From MWDT01 sp035506315 (GTDB lineage Bacteria > Verrucomicrobiota > Verrucomicrobiia > Opitutales > Opitutaceae): a stretch of 41,269 bases of DNA. The DNA is taken from the NCBI GenBank assembly GCA_035506315.1, contig DATJPQ010000300.1, positions 1-41,269 of the forward strand, read 5' to 3'. The notes below the pieces were generated by a model that worked only from the letters and a program-made list of their open reading frames with translations, was not told where the DNA came from and did no database searches. Shown here piece after piece: positions 8,759 through 16,741 of the stretch (position 1 is the stretch's first letter; each line of letters starts with the position of its first letter). The position numbers and the translations under genes are program-made.

Positions 8759-10257
8759 AGCCGCCGAGGCACACGCTCGACCTGGCTCCCGCCGGGCTGC
8801 ACCTCGACGTCGCGCGTGGCACGCCATTGCAGGAGATTCTCTTCGCGCACGGCGTCGAGTTCCCGTGCGGCGGCCGCGGGCGTTGCCGGGGCTGCCGGGT
8901 GCGGGTGCTGGACGGCCGCCTGCCCGTGACCGGGGAGGAGGAACGCCTGTTGGCACCGGCCGAGCTGGCGGATGGCTGGCGGCTGGCGTGCCGCCATGAG
9001 GTGGCGGGCGATCTCCGGTTGGAGCTGGCCCAATGGGAAATGCCCGTGCTCGGCGACACCTCGTCATTTCCCTTTACGCCGCGCGAGGGGCTGGGTGTGG
9101 CGGTGGACCTGGGTACGACGACGCTCGTGGCCCAGCTCGTCGACCTGCAGACCGGCGACGTGCTCGCGGTGCGCTCGGCGTTGAACGCCCAGGCGCGCCA
9201 CGGCGCGGACGTGATGAGCCGGATCGAATTTGCGGTGCAAGGTGGACCGGCCGAACTGACCAGACTGATCCGGGAGCAGATCGGCGAACTGATCGGACAG
9301 CTGGAGACGCCGGGGCGGAGCGGGCGGCCGTTGGCGCGCGTGACACTCGTGGGCAACACCGTCATGCACCATCTGTTTTGCGGTGTGGACGTCGCGCCGT
9401 TGGCGCGGCATCCCTTCGAGTCGCCGCAACTGGACCGGCGCCAGTTCGAACCGGGAGCATTGGGCTGGCCGCTGCCGGCGGCAACGATCGTCGAGTTTTT
9501 GCCCTGCCTCGGCGGCTTCGTCGGTTCGGATATTCTGGCCGGCATCGCCGCCACGGGGCTGCACGAGAGTCCCGAGCTGGCGGCGCTGATCGACCTCGGC
9601 ACCAACGGCGAGATCGTGCTCGGGCGCCGCGGGCACTTGCTATGCACCTCGACGGCGGCGGGGCCGGCGTTCGAAGGTGCGCGCATTTCGATGGGGATGC
9701 GGGCCGCACCCGGCGCCATCGGCGAGGTGCGCGTGGAGCGGGGCGCCCTCGTCTGCCGCACGCTTGGCGGTGGCGTGCCGCGGGGGCTGTGCGGTAGCGG
9801 ATTGGTGGATGCCGTGGCCGCCGGCCTGGAGTTGGGCCGGATCGCGGCCAGCGGCCGGATGACGGCCGGCGCCAGCCTGCCGCTGGCCGGCGCCGTGGCG
9901 CTCAGCCAGGGCGACGTGCGCGAACTCCAGCTGGCCAAGGGCGCGATCGCGGCCGGGCTGCAGCTGCTCGCCGCGCGGCTTGGCGCCTCGCTGGACGACA
10001 TCCGGCGCGTGCACCTGGCGGGCGCTTTCGGCAATTACGTTTCCCGCGCCAGCGCGCGGCGCATCGGCCTGCTGCATTTCCCGGTGGAGCGCATCGTGGC
10101 GTCGGGCAACACGGCGTTGCATGGAGCCAGGCGGGCCTTGTTCGAAGAACCGGCGGCGTGGGAGGCCATCCGCCGCCGCGTGAAGCACGTGGCGCTCAAC
10201 GAAGATCCCCGGTTCCACGACGTGTACACCGAGGAGATGCGGTTTCCCGCTACGTAA
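8755..10257 (+). CDS. 2Fe-2S / ASKHA corrinoid-activator-like protein (DUF4445 family)
   Basis: A 500-aa protein starting at the ATG that overlaps the DUF1638 stop. Residues 1-85 form a plant-type ferredoxin domain with the cysteine pattern FPCGGRGRCRGC plus a later RLACRH. From about residue 115 an ASKHA ATPase-like region begins (VAVDLGTTTLVAQLVDL, later LIDLGTNGEIVLG and HLAGAFGNYVS). This matches RACo/RamA-type activators, which use ATP and an iron-sulfur electron donor to reduce inactive Co(II) corrinoid to Co(I). It is shorter than the roughly 600-aa classical activators. The target corrinoid protein is not in the window, so the substrate is unknown. Its last 8 bp overlap the convergent phospholipase-D gene. 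Confidence 0.82.
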   Translation: MKPPRHTLDLAPAGLHLDVARGTPLQEILFAHGVEFPCGGRGRCRGCRVRVLDGRLPVTGEEERLLAPAELADGWRLACRHEVAGDLRLELAQWEMPVLGDTSSFPFTPREGLGVAVDLGTTTLVAQLVDLQTGDVLAVRSALNAQARHGADVMSRIEFAVQGGPAELTRLIREQIGELIGQLETPGRSGRPLARVTLVGNTVMHHLFCGVDVAPLARHPFESPQLDRRQFEPGALGWPLPAATIVEFLPCLGGFVGSDILAGIAATGLHESPELAALIDLGTNGEIVLGRRGHLLCTSTAAGPAFEGARISMGMRAAPGAIGEVRVERGALVCRTLGGGVPRGLCGSGLVDAVAAGLELGRIAASGRMTAGASLPLAGAVALSQGDVRELQLAKGAIAAGLQLLAARLGASLDDIRRVHLAGAFGNYVSRASARRIGLLHFPVERIVASGNTALHGARRALFEEPAAWEAIRRRVKHVALNEDPRFHDVYTEEMRFPAT

Positions 10258-11380
10258 GCCGGCGCAACTGCCGGCGGGCGAGCCATGGGTCGATCTTCGT
10301 CAACACGAACCGCGCCACGATCCCGCGCCAGCGGGTTGTCCACGTCTGCGCCTGCCGCCAGGCCGCCAGGGTGATCGGACTCGATCGCACCCGGTCGGCG
10401 GCGAAGAGCGCCCGGCCTTGCTCCGCCAGGACGGGATCGGCGATGCGCACCATGAGCTCATAGTTGATGCCAAGCGAACGCGCATCGAGGTTGGCCGAGC
10501 CGACGAACACGGCGTCATCCACGATGGCGAGCTTGGCATGCAGAATTTGCGGCTGGTACTCGAAGATTTCGACTCCGGCGCGCAGCAACGGCCGGTAGAG
10601 CGCGCGCCCGGCGGCCTGGGCGAGGCCGACATCGCTTTTGCCGGCGAGGATCAGCTGGACCCGCCCGCCCCGGCGGGCCACGCGCTGAAGCGCCCGCCGC
10701 AGCCGGAATCCGGGCAGGAAATAGGCGGACACGATCCGCACGTCCCGCGCTGTCTGCAGCGCGCGCCGCAAGGCGAGGCGAAAGGCGTTGCGGCCGATGC
10801 CGGGGCCGGTCGCCATCACATCGGCGCTGCCAGAATCCTTCAGCCGGTGCCGCAGCCGCGACTGGCGCAGACGGATGCCGCGCGGATGCAGAAATCCACG
10901 ATGGGCCCACATGGCATCGAACGAAGCCGCGAGACAGTGGACCATGGCTCCGGACAGGGTGAGACCGAGGTCGTGCCAGCCGTGGGTCACGCCATCGCCG
11001 ACGTACTCCGGGGCGATGTTGAAACCGCCGACAAAGGCCTGCTCATCATCGATCACGAGCAGCTTCCGGTGGTTGCGGATGACAAGACGGTCGAGTACGA
11101 GGGGATTGAACACGCCGGCGGCACCGCCGGCCGCCTCCAACGCACGCCAATAATCCGGTGGCAGTTCGCGCGATCCGAAGCCATCCAGCAACACCCGCAC
11201 CTTGACGCCGCGATCGGCGGCCGCGGCGAGGGCGTCGCGGAACCGGTCGCCTGGATCGCCGGGCTGGAAGATGTAGACTTCGAGCCGCACCGAGGTGCGC
11301 GCGGCGGCGAGCGCTGCCAGCATTTGCCGGTACGCCTCATCGACGCTGTCCAGCCAGGAGGCGGAGAGTGAGGGGCTCAT
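10250..11380 (-). CDS. Phospholipase D-family cardiolipin synthase-like protein
   Basis: A 376-aa protein with two HKD motifs: RNHRKLLVIDD (His104, Lys106, Asp111) and LHAKLAIVDD (His281, Lys283, Asp288). Each is followed by the expected downstream segment (VGGFNI, VGSANLDARS). There are no N-terminal membrane helices, so it resembles the soluble ClsB/YbhO-type enzymes rather than membrane ClsA. Cardiolipin or phosphatidylglycerol-type transphosphatidylation is the likely activity, but other phosphodiester substrates are possible. The start is ATG 11380, directly before a soluble N-terminus. Divergent from purN, and its 3' end overlaps the ASKHA gene by 8 bp. Confidence 0.85.
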   Translation of the reverse strand: MSPSLSASWLDSVDEAYRQMLAALAAARTSVRLEVYIFQPGDPGDRFRDALAAAADRGVKVRVLLDGFGSRELPPDYWRALEAAGGAAGVFNPLVLDRLVIRNHRKLLVIDDEQAFVGGFNIAPEYVGDGVTHGWHDLGLTLSGAMVHCLAASFDAMWAHRGFLHPRGIRLRQSRLRHRLKDSGSADVMATGPGIGRNAFRLALRRALQTARDVRIVSAYFLPGFRLRRALQRVARRGGRVQLILAGKSDVGLAQAAGRALYRPLLRAGVEIFEYQPQILHAKLAIVDDAVFVGSANLDARSLGINYELMVRIADPVLAEQGRALFAADRVRSSPITLAAWRQAQTWTTRWRGIVARFVLTKIDPWLARRQLRRLT

Positions 11381-11416
11381 GTTGCCGCTCCGATCTCTAC
11401 GGTGATGACCGCACGG

Positions 11417-11454
11417 CTGCAAAGCGTTCTTTCCAGACGGAAAGGGCTTTGCAG
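11417..11454. promoter_or_regulatory. Strong hairpin in the cls/purN divergent region
   Basis: CTGCAAAGC (11417-11425) pairs perfectly with GCTTTGCAG (11446-11454). Inside, CTTTCC (11429-11434) pairs with GGAAAG (11439-11444) around an AGAC tetraloop. The structure lies 60 bp before the purN start and 36 bp from the phospholipase-D start. It could be an operator, a leader hairpin or a transcript end. There is no T run, so a classical terminator is unlikely. Confidence 0.5.
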
Positions 11455-11514
11455 GGGGCGTCCCAACGATTATCAGCGATGAAACTCGATTTGATCTTTA
11501 CCGTCTCTTGCCCC

Positions 11515-12099
11515 ATGCGCGTCGTCATTCTCGGTTCCGGTCGCGGTAGCAACGCCGAGGCCATCCTCCAGGCCCAGCAGGCCGGGCAGCTCGGCCGCGC
11601 CCGCGTGGTGGCGCTCTTTGCCGACCAGCCCACCGCCGGCATGCTCACGCTTGGGACGCGGTTCGGCGTGCCTGCGCAGTACCTCGATCCGGCGCCGTTC
11701 AAGACCAAGCTCGAGGGGGAGGGCGAACGGCGGTTCATCGCCGCCGTCACCGCCGCGCAGGCCGATCTCGTGGTGCTCGCCGGTTTCATGCGCGTGCTCA
11801 AGCCCGGCTTCCTGACGGCGTTCAACGGCAAGATCATCAATCTGCACCCGAGCCTGCTCCCCAGTTTCCCCGGGCTCGACGGCATCGGGCAGGCGTGGCG
11901 TCGCGGCGTGAAGGTCACCGGTTGCACGGTGCACTATGTGACGCTGGACGTGGACGGCGGCCCGATCATCGACCAGACGGCGGTGCGCATCGAGCCGGAC
12001 GACACGCTCGAATCGCTGGCCGCCAAGATCCACGCCGCCGAACACGTGCTCCTGCCGGAAGTAATCGCGCGCCTGAGCCTGGCCGGGGAAATCAGTTGA
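11515..12099 (+). CDS. purN: Phosphoribosylglycinamide formyltransferase
   Basis: A 194-aa PurN, which transfers a formyl group from 10-formyl-tetrahydrofolate to GAR in purine synthesis. The N-terminal VVILGSGRGSNAEAIL is the nucleotide-binding start. NLHPSLLPSFPG carries the catalytic Asn and His. VTGCTVHYVTLDVDGGPIIDQ contains the conserved Asp. Length is close to E. coli PurN (212 aa). The start is ATG 11515, directly before the first beta strand; the reading frame is open further upstream, but that would encode an implausible leader through the hairpin. The glucuronokinase-like gene follows after 64 bp. Confidence 0.95.
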   Translation: MRVVILGSGRGSNAEAILQAQQAGQLGRARVVALFADQPTAGMLTLGTRFGVPAQYLDPAPFKTKLEGEGERRFIAAVTAAQADLVVLAGFMRVLKPGFLTAFNGKIINLHPSLLPSFPGLDGIGQAWRRGVKVTGCTVHYVTLDVDGGPIIDQTAVRIEPDDTLESLAAKIHAAEHVLLPEVIARLSLAGEIS

Positions 12100-12163
12100 G
12101 CGGCGCCGGGGTTTTCGGCGTGCTTTCGCGGCGGCGATCGACCAGCTTGGCTGCGCCGTTCTC

Positions 12164-13198
12164 ATGATTATCCGCACCATCGCTTATCCCCGGGCCGGCC
12201 TGATCGGGAATCCCTCCGACGGTTATTTCGGCAAAACCATCGCTTTCGCGTTTCGCAACTATTCCGCCCACATCGAGCTGTGGGAATCGCCCGAACTCGA
12301 GCTATTGCCCAGCCGGCGCGACCACTCGGTGTTCGACAGCATCATCGGGCTGCACGAGGACGTGAAGAAACACGGTTACTACGGCGGTTTTCGGCTGCTC
12401 AAGGCGACCGTCAAGGCGTTCTACGACTACTGCATCAGCCGCGGCATCAAGCTCGACAACCGCAACTTCACGCTGCGCTACCGCTCGGACATTCCCAACC
12501 GCGTCGGTCTGGCCGGATCGAGCGCGCTCATCACCGCCTGCACGCGGGCGTTGATGGGGTTTTATAACGTGGTCATCTCCCGCCACTCGCTGGCCAACCT
12601 CGTGCTCTCGGTCGAGAACGGCGAGCTCGGCATTCCCGCCGGCCTGCAGGACCGCGTGGCGCAGGCGTATCAGGGGCTCGTCTACATGGACTTCGACCGC
12701 GCTCTCATGCAGGCGCGCGGCTACGGCCGTTACGAGAATCTCGATCTCGCCCTCCTGCCGCCCGTCTATGTGGCGTTTCGCGAAGATTTGTCCGAGGGCA
12801 CCGAGATTTATCACAACGACCTCCGCGCGCGCTGGAATCGCGGCGATGCCGAGGCCGTCGAGGCCATGAAATACTGGGCCGATCTGACGACGCGTTTCCG
12901 GACGGCGTTGCAGGCCGGCGACCGCGCCGGGATGAACCGGCTCATCGATGCCAACTTCGACAAGCGCGCGAGCCTCTACAATGTCGGCGACGGCAACCGC
13001 GACATGGTCGCGACCGCGCGGCGCGCCGGGGCGAGCGCGAACTTCGCCGGCAGTGGCGGCGCGATCGTCGGCTTTTTCGAGGACGAGGCGATGTTCCGCC
13101 GCCTGGAGGACGCCTTTGCCGTCAAGCGCATCCGCGTGATCAAACCGGACTATGCCCCGATGCTACCCGCCGAGGCGGCGACCGAGGGCGCCAAGTAG
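12164..13198 (+). CDS. Glucuronokinase-like GHMP kinase
   Basis: A 344-aa GHMP kinase. The N-terminal AYPRAGLIGNPSDGYFGKTIA closely resembles plant glucuronokinase, as do HGYYGGFRLLKA, ELGIPAGLQDRVAQAYQGLVYMDF and the late FAGSGGAIVGF. The ATP-binding motif IPNRVGLAGSSAL is intact. In plants this enzyme makes glucuronate 1-phosphate from glucuronate, and a uridylyltransferase then makes UDP-glucuronate. The very next gene here, 15 bp downstream, is a UTP-dependent sugar-1-phosphate uridylyltransferase, so the same two-step salvage is plausible. The plant resemblance is from memory of the family, not from an alignment. Other GHMP substrates (galacturonate, arabinose, heptose) cannot be excluded. 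Confidence 0.75.
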   Translation: MIIRTIAYPRAGLIGNPSDGYFGKTIAFAFRNYSAHIELWESPELELLPSRRDHSVFDSIIGLHEDVKKHGYYGGFRLLKATVKAFYDYCISRGIKLDNRNFTLRYRSDIPNRVGLAGSSALITACTRALMGFYNVVISRHSLANLVLSVENGELGIPAGLQDRVAQAYQGLVYMDFDRALMQARGYGRYENLDLALLPPVYVAFREDLSEGTEIYHNDLRARWNRGDAEAVEAMKYWADLTTRFRTALQAGDRAGMNRLIDANFDKRASLYNVGDGNRDMVATARRAGASANFAGSGGAIVGFFEDEAMFRRLEDAFAVKRIRVIKPDYAPMLPAEAATEGAK

Positions 13199-13213
13199 GC
13201 GCGACTTCCCCCG

Positions 13214-14041
13214 ATGAAAGCCATCCTCCCCGCCGCTGGTTTCGGCACGCGTTTCCTCCCGCTCGCCAAGGCGGTGCCGAAGGAGATGCTCCCGCTCGGC
13301 GACCGGCCGGTGATCCACTTTGTCGTCGCGGAGGCGGTTGCGGCCGGGTTCGACGAAATCCTGATCGTCCTGAGCCGGGGCAAGGAGGCAATTCCGGCGT
13401 ATTTCACCCCCAACCCGGACCTGGAGCGCCATCTCGAACAGACGGGCAAGACGCGCGAGCTCGCCGCAGTGCAGGCGCTCTCCCGGCTCGGTCGTATCCA
13501 CTACACGTACCAGCCGGTCATGCGCGGGCTGGGCGACGCGGTGCGACAGGCGAAGGAATTTGTGGGTGACGATCCGGTGTTCGCCGTGTTGCTGGCCGAC
13601 ACCGTGATGCATGGCGGCTCGCCGCTGCCGGCGATGCTCACCGCCTGGCAGAAGCATGCGCAACCGTCGGTGGCGCTCGAACCGTGCCCGGTCGAGAAAG
13701 TTTCCCGCTATGGCGTGGCCGGCGGTCGGCAACTCGAACCGGACATGTTTGCACTCTCGCAACTCGTCGAGAAACCGTTGCCTGAAGCGGCGCCGCGCCT
13801 GCTCGACGCCGCGGGTGCGACCTTGCCGTACCACGCGTTTGCCGCGCGTTATCTTTTCACGCCCGAGATTTTCGCCTGTCTTGACACCACGGCCACCGGC
13901 TATGGCGGCGAAGTGCAGGTGACGGATGCGATGGAACAGCTTCGCGCCCGGCGCGGTTTTCTCGGGGTGCGCTGGCCCGGCCGGCGGCTCGACATCGGCC
14001 ATCCGGCCGGCCTGCTCGAAGCCGCGCGCCTGATGGGTTGA
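13214..14041 (+). CDS. galU: UTP-sugar-1-phosphate uridylyltransferase (GalU type)
   Basis: A 275-aa nucleotidyltransferase. The N-terminal ILPAAGFGTRFLPLAKAVPKEMLPLGDRPVI is the GalU signature with the conserved Lys. VLLADTVMH is the metal-binding region, VEKP is present, and the late GYGGEVQVTDAME matches GalU. Classical GalU makes UDP-glucose. Its placement 15 bp after a glucuronokinase-like gene suggests it might instead use glucuronate 1-phosphate, which the sequence alone cannot decide. Slightly shorter than E. coli GalU (302 aa). creB starts 43 bp downstream. Confidence 0.88.
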   Translation: MKAILPAAGFGTRFLPLAKAVPKEMLPLGDRPVIHFVVAEAVAAGFDEILIVLSRGKEAIPAYFTPNPDLERHLEQTGKTRELAAVQALSRLGRIHYTYQPVMRGLGDAVRQAKEFVGDDPVFAVLLADTVMHGGSPLPAMLTAWQKHAQPSVALEPCPVEKVSRYGVAGGRQLEPDMFALSQLVEKPLPEAAPRLLDAAGATLPYHAFAARYLFTPEIFACLDTTATGYGGEVQVTDAMEQLRARRGFLGVRWPGRRLDIGHPAGLLEAARLMG

Positions 14042-14084
14042 GACCGGTAGTGCCCGCGGACGACAACGTCAGTCCTTCCCCGCC

Positions 14085-14795
14085 ATGCCCTCGCGAATCC
14101 TGATCGTCGAAGACGAGCCGGCCATCGCCGACACACTCGTGTATGCGCTGAAAACGGAGGGCTTCGTCCCCGAATGGCGCCCGACCGGGCGCGAGGCGCT
14201 GGCGGCTCTCGCCGCCGGGTCGTTTGCGCTCGTGATCCTCGACATCGGTCTGCCCGACCTGAGCGGGTTCGAAGTGTGCAAACAAATCCGCGCCCGCTCG
14301 GCCGTGCCAGTACTGTTCCTGACCGCGCGCCAGGCGGAAGTCGACCGCGTGGTCGGCCTGGAGATCGGCGGCGACGACTACGTGGTGAAGCCGTTCAGCC
14401 CGCGCGAGGTGACCGCCCGCGTGAAGGCCATCCTGCGCCGCAGCACGCCAGCTGCCCGATTCGATGAATATTGCGTATTACGCAACATTCCCTCCGAAAA
14501 TACGGGACAATTCACGGTGGACGAGGAGCGGTGCCTGATCCGGTTTCGGGGCGTGGCGCTCACGCTGACGCGCAACGAGTATCGGCTGCTCAAGACCCTC
14601 GTCGCGCGGCCCGGGCGCGTGTTTTCGCGGGACGAGCTGATGACCGCCGCCTGGGACGACCCCGGAGCGAGCCTCGACCGTACTGTCGATGCCCACATCA
14701 AGATGCTGCGCGCCAAACTGCGCGAAGTCGCGCCCGACGCCGATCCCATCCAGACGCACCGCGGGCTCGGCTACTCATTGCGCGAGGAACGTTGA
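14085..14795 (+). CDS. creB: Response regulator CreB
   Basis: A 236-aa OmpR-class response regulator. The receiver has ILIVEDEPAIADTL at the N-terminus, phospho-acceptor Asp53 in LDIGLPDLSGFEV, LTAR, and the conserved Lys in VKPFSPREV. The winged-helix domain contains LTRNEYRLLKTLVARPGRVFSRDELM and ends RTVDAHIKMLRAKLRE...IQTHRGLGYSL. CreB assignment rests on the adjoining creC and creD and on cre-tag-like arrays downstream. The interdomain linker is encoded by a locally AT-richer patch containing the palindrome at 14471-14485. creC starts with GTG 3 bp after the stop. Confidence 0.9.
   Translation: MPSRILIVEDEPAIADTLVYALKTEGFVPEWRPTGREALAALAAGSFALVILDIGLPDLSGFEVCKQIRARSAVPVLFLTARQAEVDRVVGLEIGGDDYVVKPFSPREVTARVKAILRRSTPAARFDEYCVLRNIPSENTGQFTVDEERCLIRFRGVALTLTRNEYRLLKTLVARPGRVFSRDELMTAAWDDPGASLDRTVDAHIKMLRAKLREVAPDADPIQTHRGLGYSLREER
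14471..14485. repeat. 15-bp palindrome TTGCGTATTACGCAA inside creB
   Basis: A perfect inverted repeat (TTGCGTA, central T, TACGCAA) within the linker-coding part of creB, in a patch of lower GC than its surroundings. Its core CGTA-T-TACG resembles the core of the longer palindrome at 41165-41185. It could be an operator-like site or chance. Confidence 0.5.
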
Positions 14796-14798
14796 ACG

Positions 14799-16199
14799 GT
14801 GAAACTGCGCACGGTCATCTTCGGCGTCTATGTGGCAAGTTCGGCGGTGGGATTCGCCGTGCTGATGGCTTTCATACTGTGGGAGGTGCGGCCCCGCTAT
14901 GTTGAATCGATGCGCCGTTCGCTCAACGACTCGGCCGGACTGCTGTCCGTGCTGCTCGAGGCGCGTCTGGCACATAGCAGTGGCGCCAGCCTGTCGGAGT
15001 CGGTGTCGGTCGCGTGGAAGGATGAGTTTGCCGCGATGCAACGCACGGCTGGCACCCTGCGGGTCTATGTGACCGACCGCGCCGGTCGCGTGGTCTTCGA
15101 CTCGGCGGGTGGCCGCGATGTGGGGCGCGATTACACGCGCCGGGCGGAGATGCAGGGTTATTTCAAGGCCGGTGACGAGTCGGCGGATTCCGCGAGTGTC
15201 GTGGACGGCGAACTGCGCGTAACTGCGCCAGTGCGCGTCCGGGGCGAGCTGATCGGCGTTGTCGGCGTCGGGCGGCCGCTGCGTAGCGTGCAATCCTTCA
15301 TCGCCACGGCGCGGTGGCGGCTGGTGGCGGGCGGATTGGCGATTGCCGCGATCATGGTGGTGGCCGGTTGGTGGGTGGCAAACCGCGTGGCGCATTCGGT
15401 GGAGCGGCTCACCGCCTATGTGCAGGCGGTGCGCGACGGTCGCACCTTGTCGCCGCCGGTTTCCCGCGCCACCGAGATTGCAGAGCTGGTACGGGCTTTC
15501 GAGGAGATGCGCACGGCGCTGGAGGGCAAAGCCTACGTCGAACGGTACACGCAGACGCTGGCGCACGAAATCAAGGCGCCGCTCTCCGCGATCCGCGGCG
15601 CGGCGGAGTTGCTGGACGAAAACCTGCCGCCGGCGGAGCGGGCAAAATTCCTGGCCAACCTGCGCGCGGAGTCGGCGCGCATCCAGCAGATCGTCGACCG
15701 GCTGCTGCAGCTGGCCACCCTCGAGGCGCGGCATGGCCGCCTGGCGCTGGCCGAAGTGGACCTGCGCGCGCTCGGCCAGGAGGTGTATTCCGGGGCGCTC
15801 GGCACGGCGGCGGCGCGAAAGGTCGGGCTCGCGTTTCCCGCGGGGCCGGCCCCGTGCATCCGGGGAGAGAAATTTCTGCTCGTGCAGGCGGTGACGAATC
15901 TGCTGCAAAACGCGCTCGAATTCACGCCGGCGGGCGGCGCGGTTACGCTGTTCGTGGGCGTCGAGGACGAACGGGCGGTCGTGACGGTGGACGATTCCGG
16001 GCCGGGCATCCCCGACTTCGCGCGGCCGCGACTCTTCGAGCGGTTCTACTCGCTGCCGCGGCCCGACACGGGGCGCAAAAGCACGGGGCTGGGGCTGAGC
16101 ATCGTGCGCGAGGTGGCGTTGCTCCACGGCGGCGAAGTGCGCGTGGCCAACCGCCCCGAGGGTGGCGCGCGGGCCGAGTTGAGCCTGCCGCTGGCGTGA
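14799..16199 (+). CDS. creC: Sensor histidine kinase CreC
   Basis: A 466-aa sensor kinase close to E. coli CreC length (474). One membrane segment is at 5-28 and a second at about 171-195. Between them is an extracytoplasmic sensor of about 140 residues containing VYVTDRAGRVVFDS and TAPVRVRGELIGVVGVGRPL, a PAS/Cache-like pattern. A HAMP linker follows. The H box TLAHEIKAPLSAIRGAAELL has the phospho-His at 256, followed by N box NLLQNALEF, G1 DDSGPGIP and G2 STGLGLSIV. The start is GTG 14799, 3 bp after creB. In Enterobacteria and Pseudomonas, CreC responds to metabolic or cell-wall stress; the ligand here is unknown. Confidence 0.92.
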   Translation: MKLRTVIFGVYVASSAVGFAVLMAFILWEVRPRYVESMRRSLNDSAGLLSVLLEARLAHSSGASLSESVSVAWKDEFAAMQRTAGTLRVYVTDRAGRVVFDSAGGRDVGRDYTRRAEMQGYFKAGDESADSASVVDGELRVTAPVRVRGELIGVVGVGRPLRSVQSFIATARWRLVAGGLAIAAIMVVAGWWVANRVAHSVERLTAYVQAVRDGRTLSPPVSRATEIAELVRAFEEMRTALEGKAYVERYTQTLAHEIKAPLSAIRGAAELLDENLPPAERAKFLANLRAESARIQQIVDRLLQLATLEARHGRLALAEVDLRALGQEVYSGALGTAAARKVGLAFPAGPAPCIRGEKFLLVQAVTNLLQNALEFTPAGGAVTLFVGVEDERAVVTVDDSGPGIPDFARPRLFERFYSLPRPDTGRKSTGLGLSIVREVALLHGGEVRVANRPEGGARAELSLPLA

Positions 16200-16243
16200 C
16201 GGCGGGGCCAGCGGACTGAGCCCGGATTTTCGCTCGTCACAGA

Positions 16244-16315
16244 TGGCCGCGAGCGTGAGCGAGTGGAGGTTTGGTCACGAAGACGCGGCAATCCACTCGC
16301 TCATGCTCGCGGCCA
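16244..16315. repeat. REP-like palindrome, copy A
   Basis: The left arm (16244-16267) includes GGCCGCGAGCGTGAGCGAG. The right arm (16292-16315) is its reverse complement over 24 nt with one mismatch. The 24-nt loop is unrelated. It lies just after creC, and related copies occur at 18418-18470 and 31230-31287. The GC-rich hairpin at a gene end fits a repetitive extragenic palindrome. Confidence 0.8.
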
Positions 16316-16364
16316 CGAGACGGGACCTTCTCAGATGACGAGCCTTGGGCTGGCCTCACGTGTT

Positions 16365-16402
16365 TTCGCCGCGATTTCATGGCGGCTTCATGGAGATTTC
16401 AC
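16365..16402 (+). promoter_or_regulatory. cre-tag-like array 1: four TTCRY half-sites at 11-bp pitch
   Basis: TTCGC at 16365, TTCAT at 16376, TTCAT at 16387 and TTCAC at 16398 start exactly 11 bp apart. The published CreB box is TTCAC-N6-TTCAC, which has the same 11-bp pitch. A possible -10, TAATGT, lies at about 16413-16418, so the array would sit over and upstream of the -35 region of the small membrane gene at 16440. This makes that gene a likely CreB target. Confidence 0.75.
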
Positions 16403-16439
16403 ACGGCGAGGCTAATGTGGCGGTGTAATTTCTCCTCCC

Positions 16440-16679
16440 ATGCAAAATCCTTGGTTCAAACGTTGGGGCTGGTGCTACCGGCCCATTTCCTGGCAGGGCG
16501 TCGCATGCACGCTGCTGGCGCTCGCCTTCTGCCTGCAAGCCTTCATCGCCATCGACCGCCACTCCCACTCGGCATCGGACACGCTCTACGGCTTCTTCCC
16601 GTTTGCGGCGCCGACTTTCCTGCTGCTGATGTGGGTGGCGGAAAGAACGAGCAAGGCCGAGCGCGAGCAAGCTCGCTAA
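16440..16679 (+). CDS. Small two-helix membrane protein between creC and creD
   Basis: A 79-aa protein beginning MQNPWFKRWGWCYRPISWQG, followed by membrane segment 1 at about 20-38 (VACTLLALAFCLQAFIAI). A short loop (DRHSHSASDTLYGF) leads to segment 2 at about 52-67 (FFPFAAPTFLLLMWVA), then a charged tail. Aromatic/Pro residues before helix 1 and the HSxSDT loop suggest a defined family, but I cannot name its function. It has its own cre-tag-like array upstream and a second array between it and creD, so it probably belongs to the CreBC regulon. The C-terminal codons run through GCGAGCAAGCTCGC (16663-16676), a REP-like palindrome, so the tail may have been reshaped by a repeat. Confidence 0.75.
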   Translation: MQNPWFKRWGWCYRPISWQGVACTLLALAFCLQAFIAIDRHSHSASDTLYGFFPFAAPTFLLLMWVAERTSKAEREQAR

Positions 16680-16741
16680 CCTACGAAATCCCGCGATCCC
16701 GAGAGCGCATCGAGTGAACGGCTCCTGAGCGTTTCGCGTTT

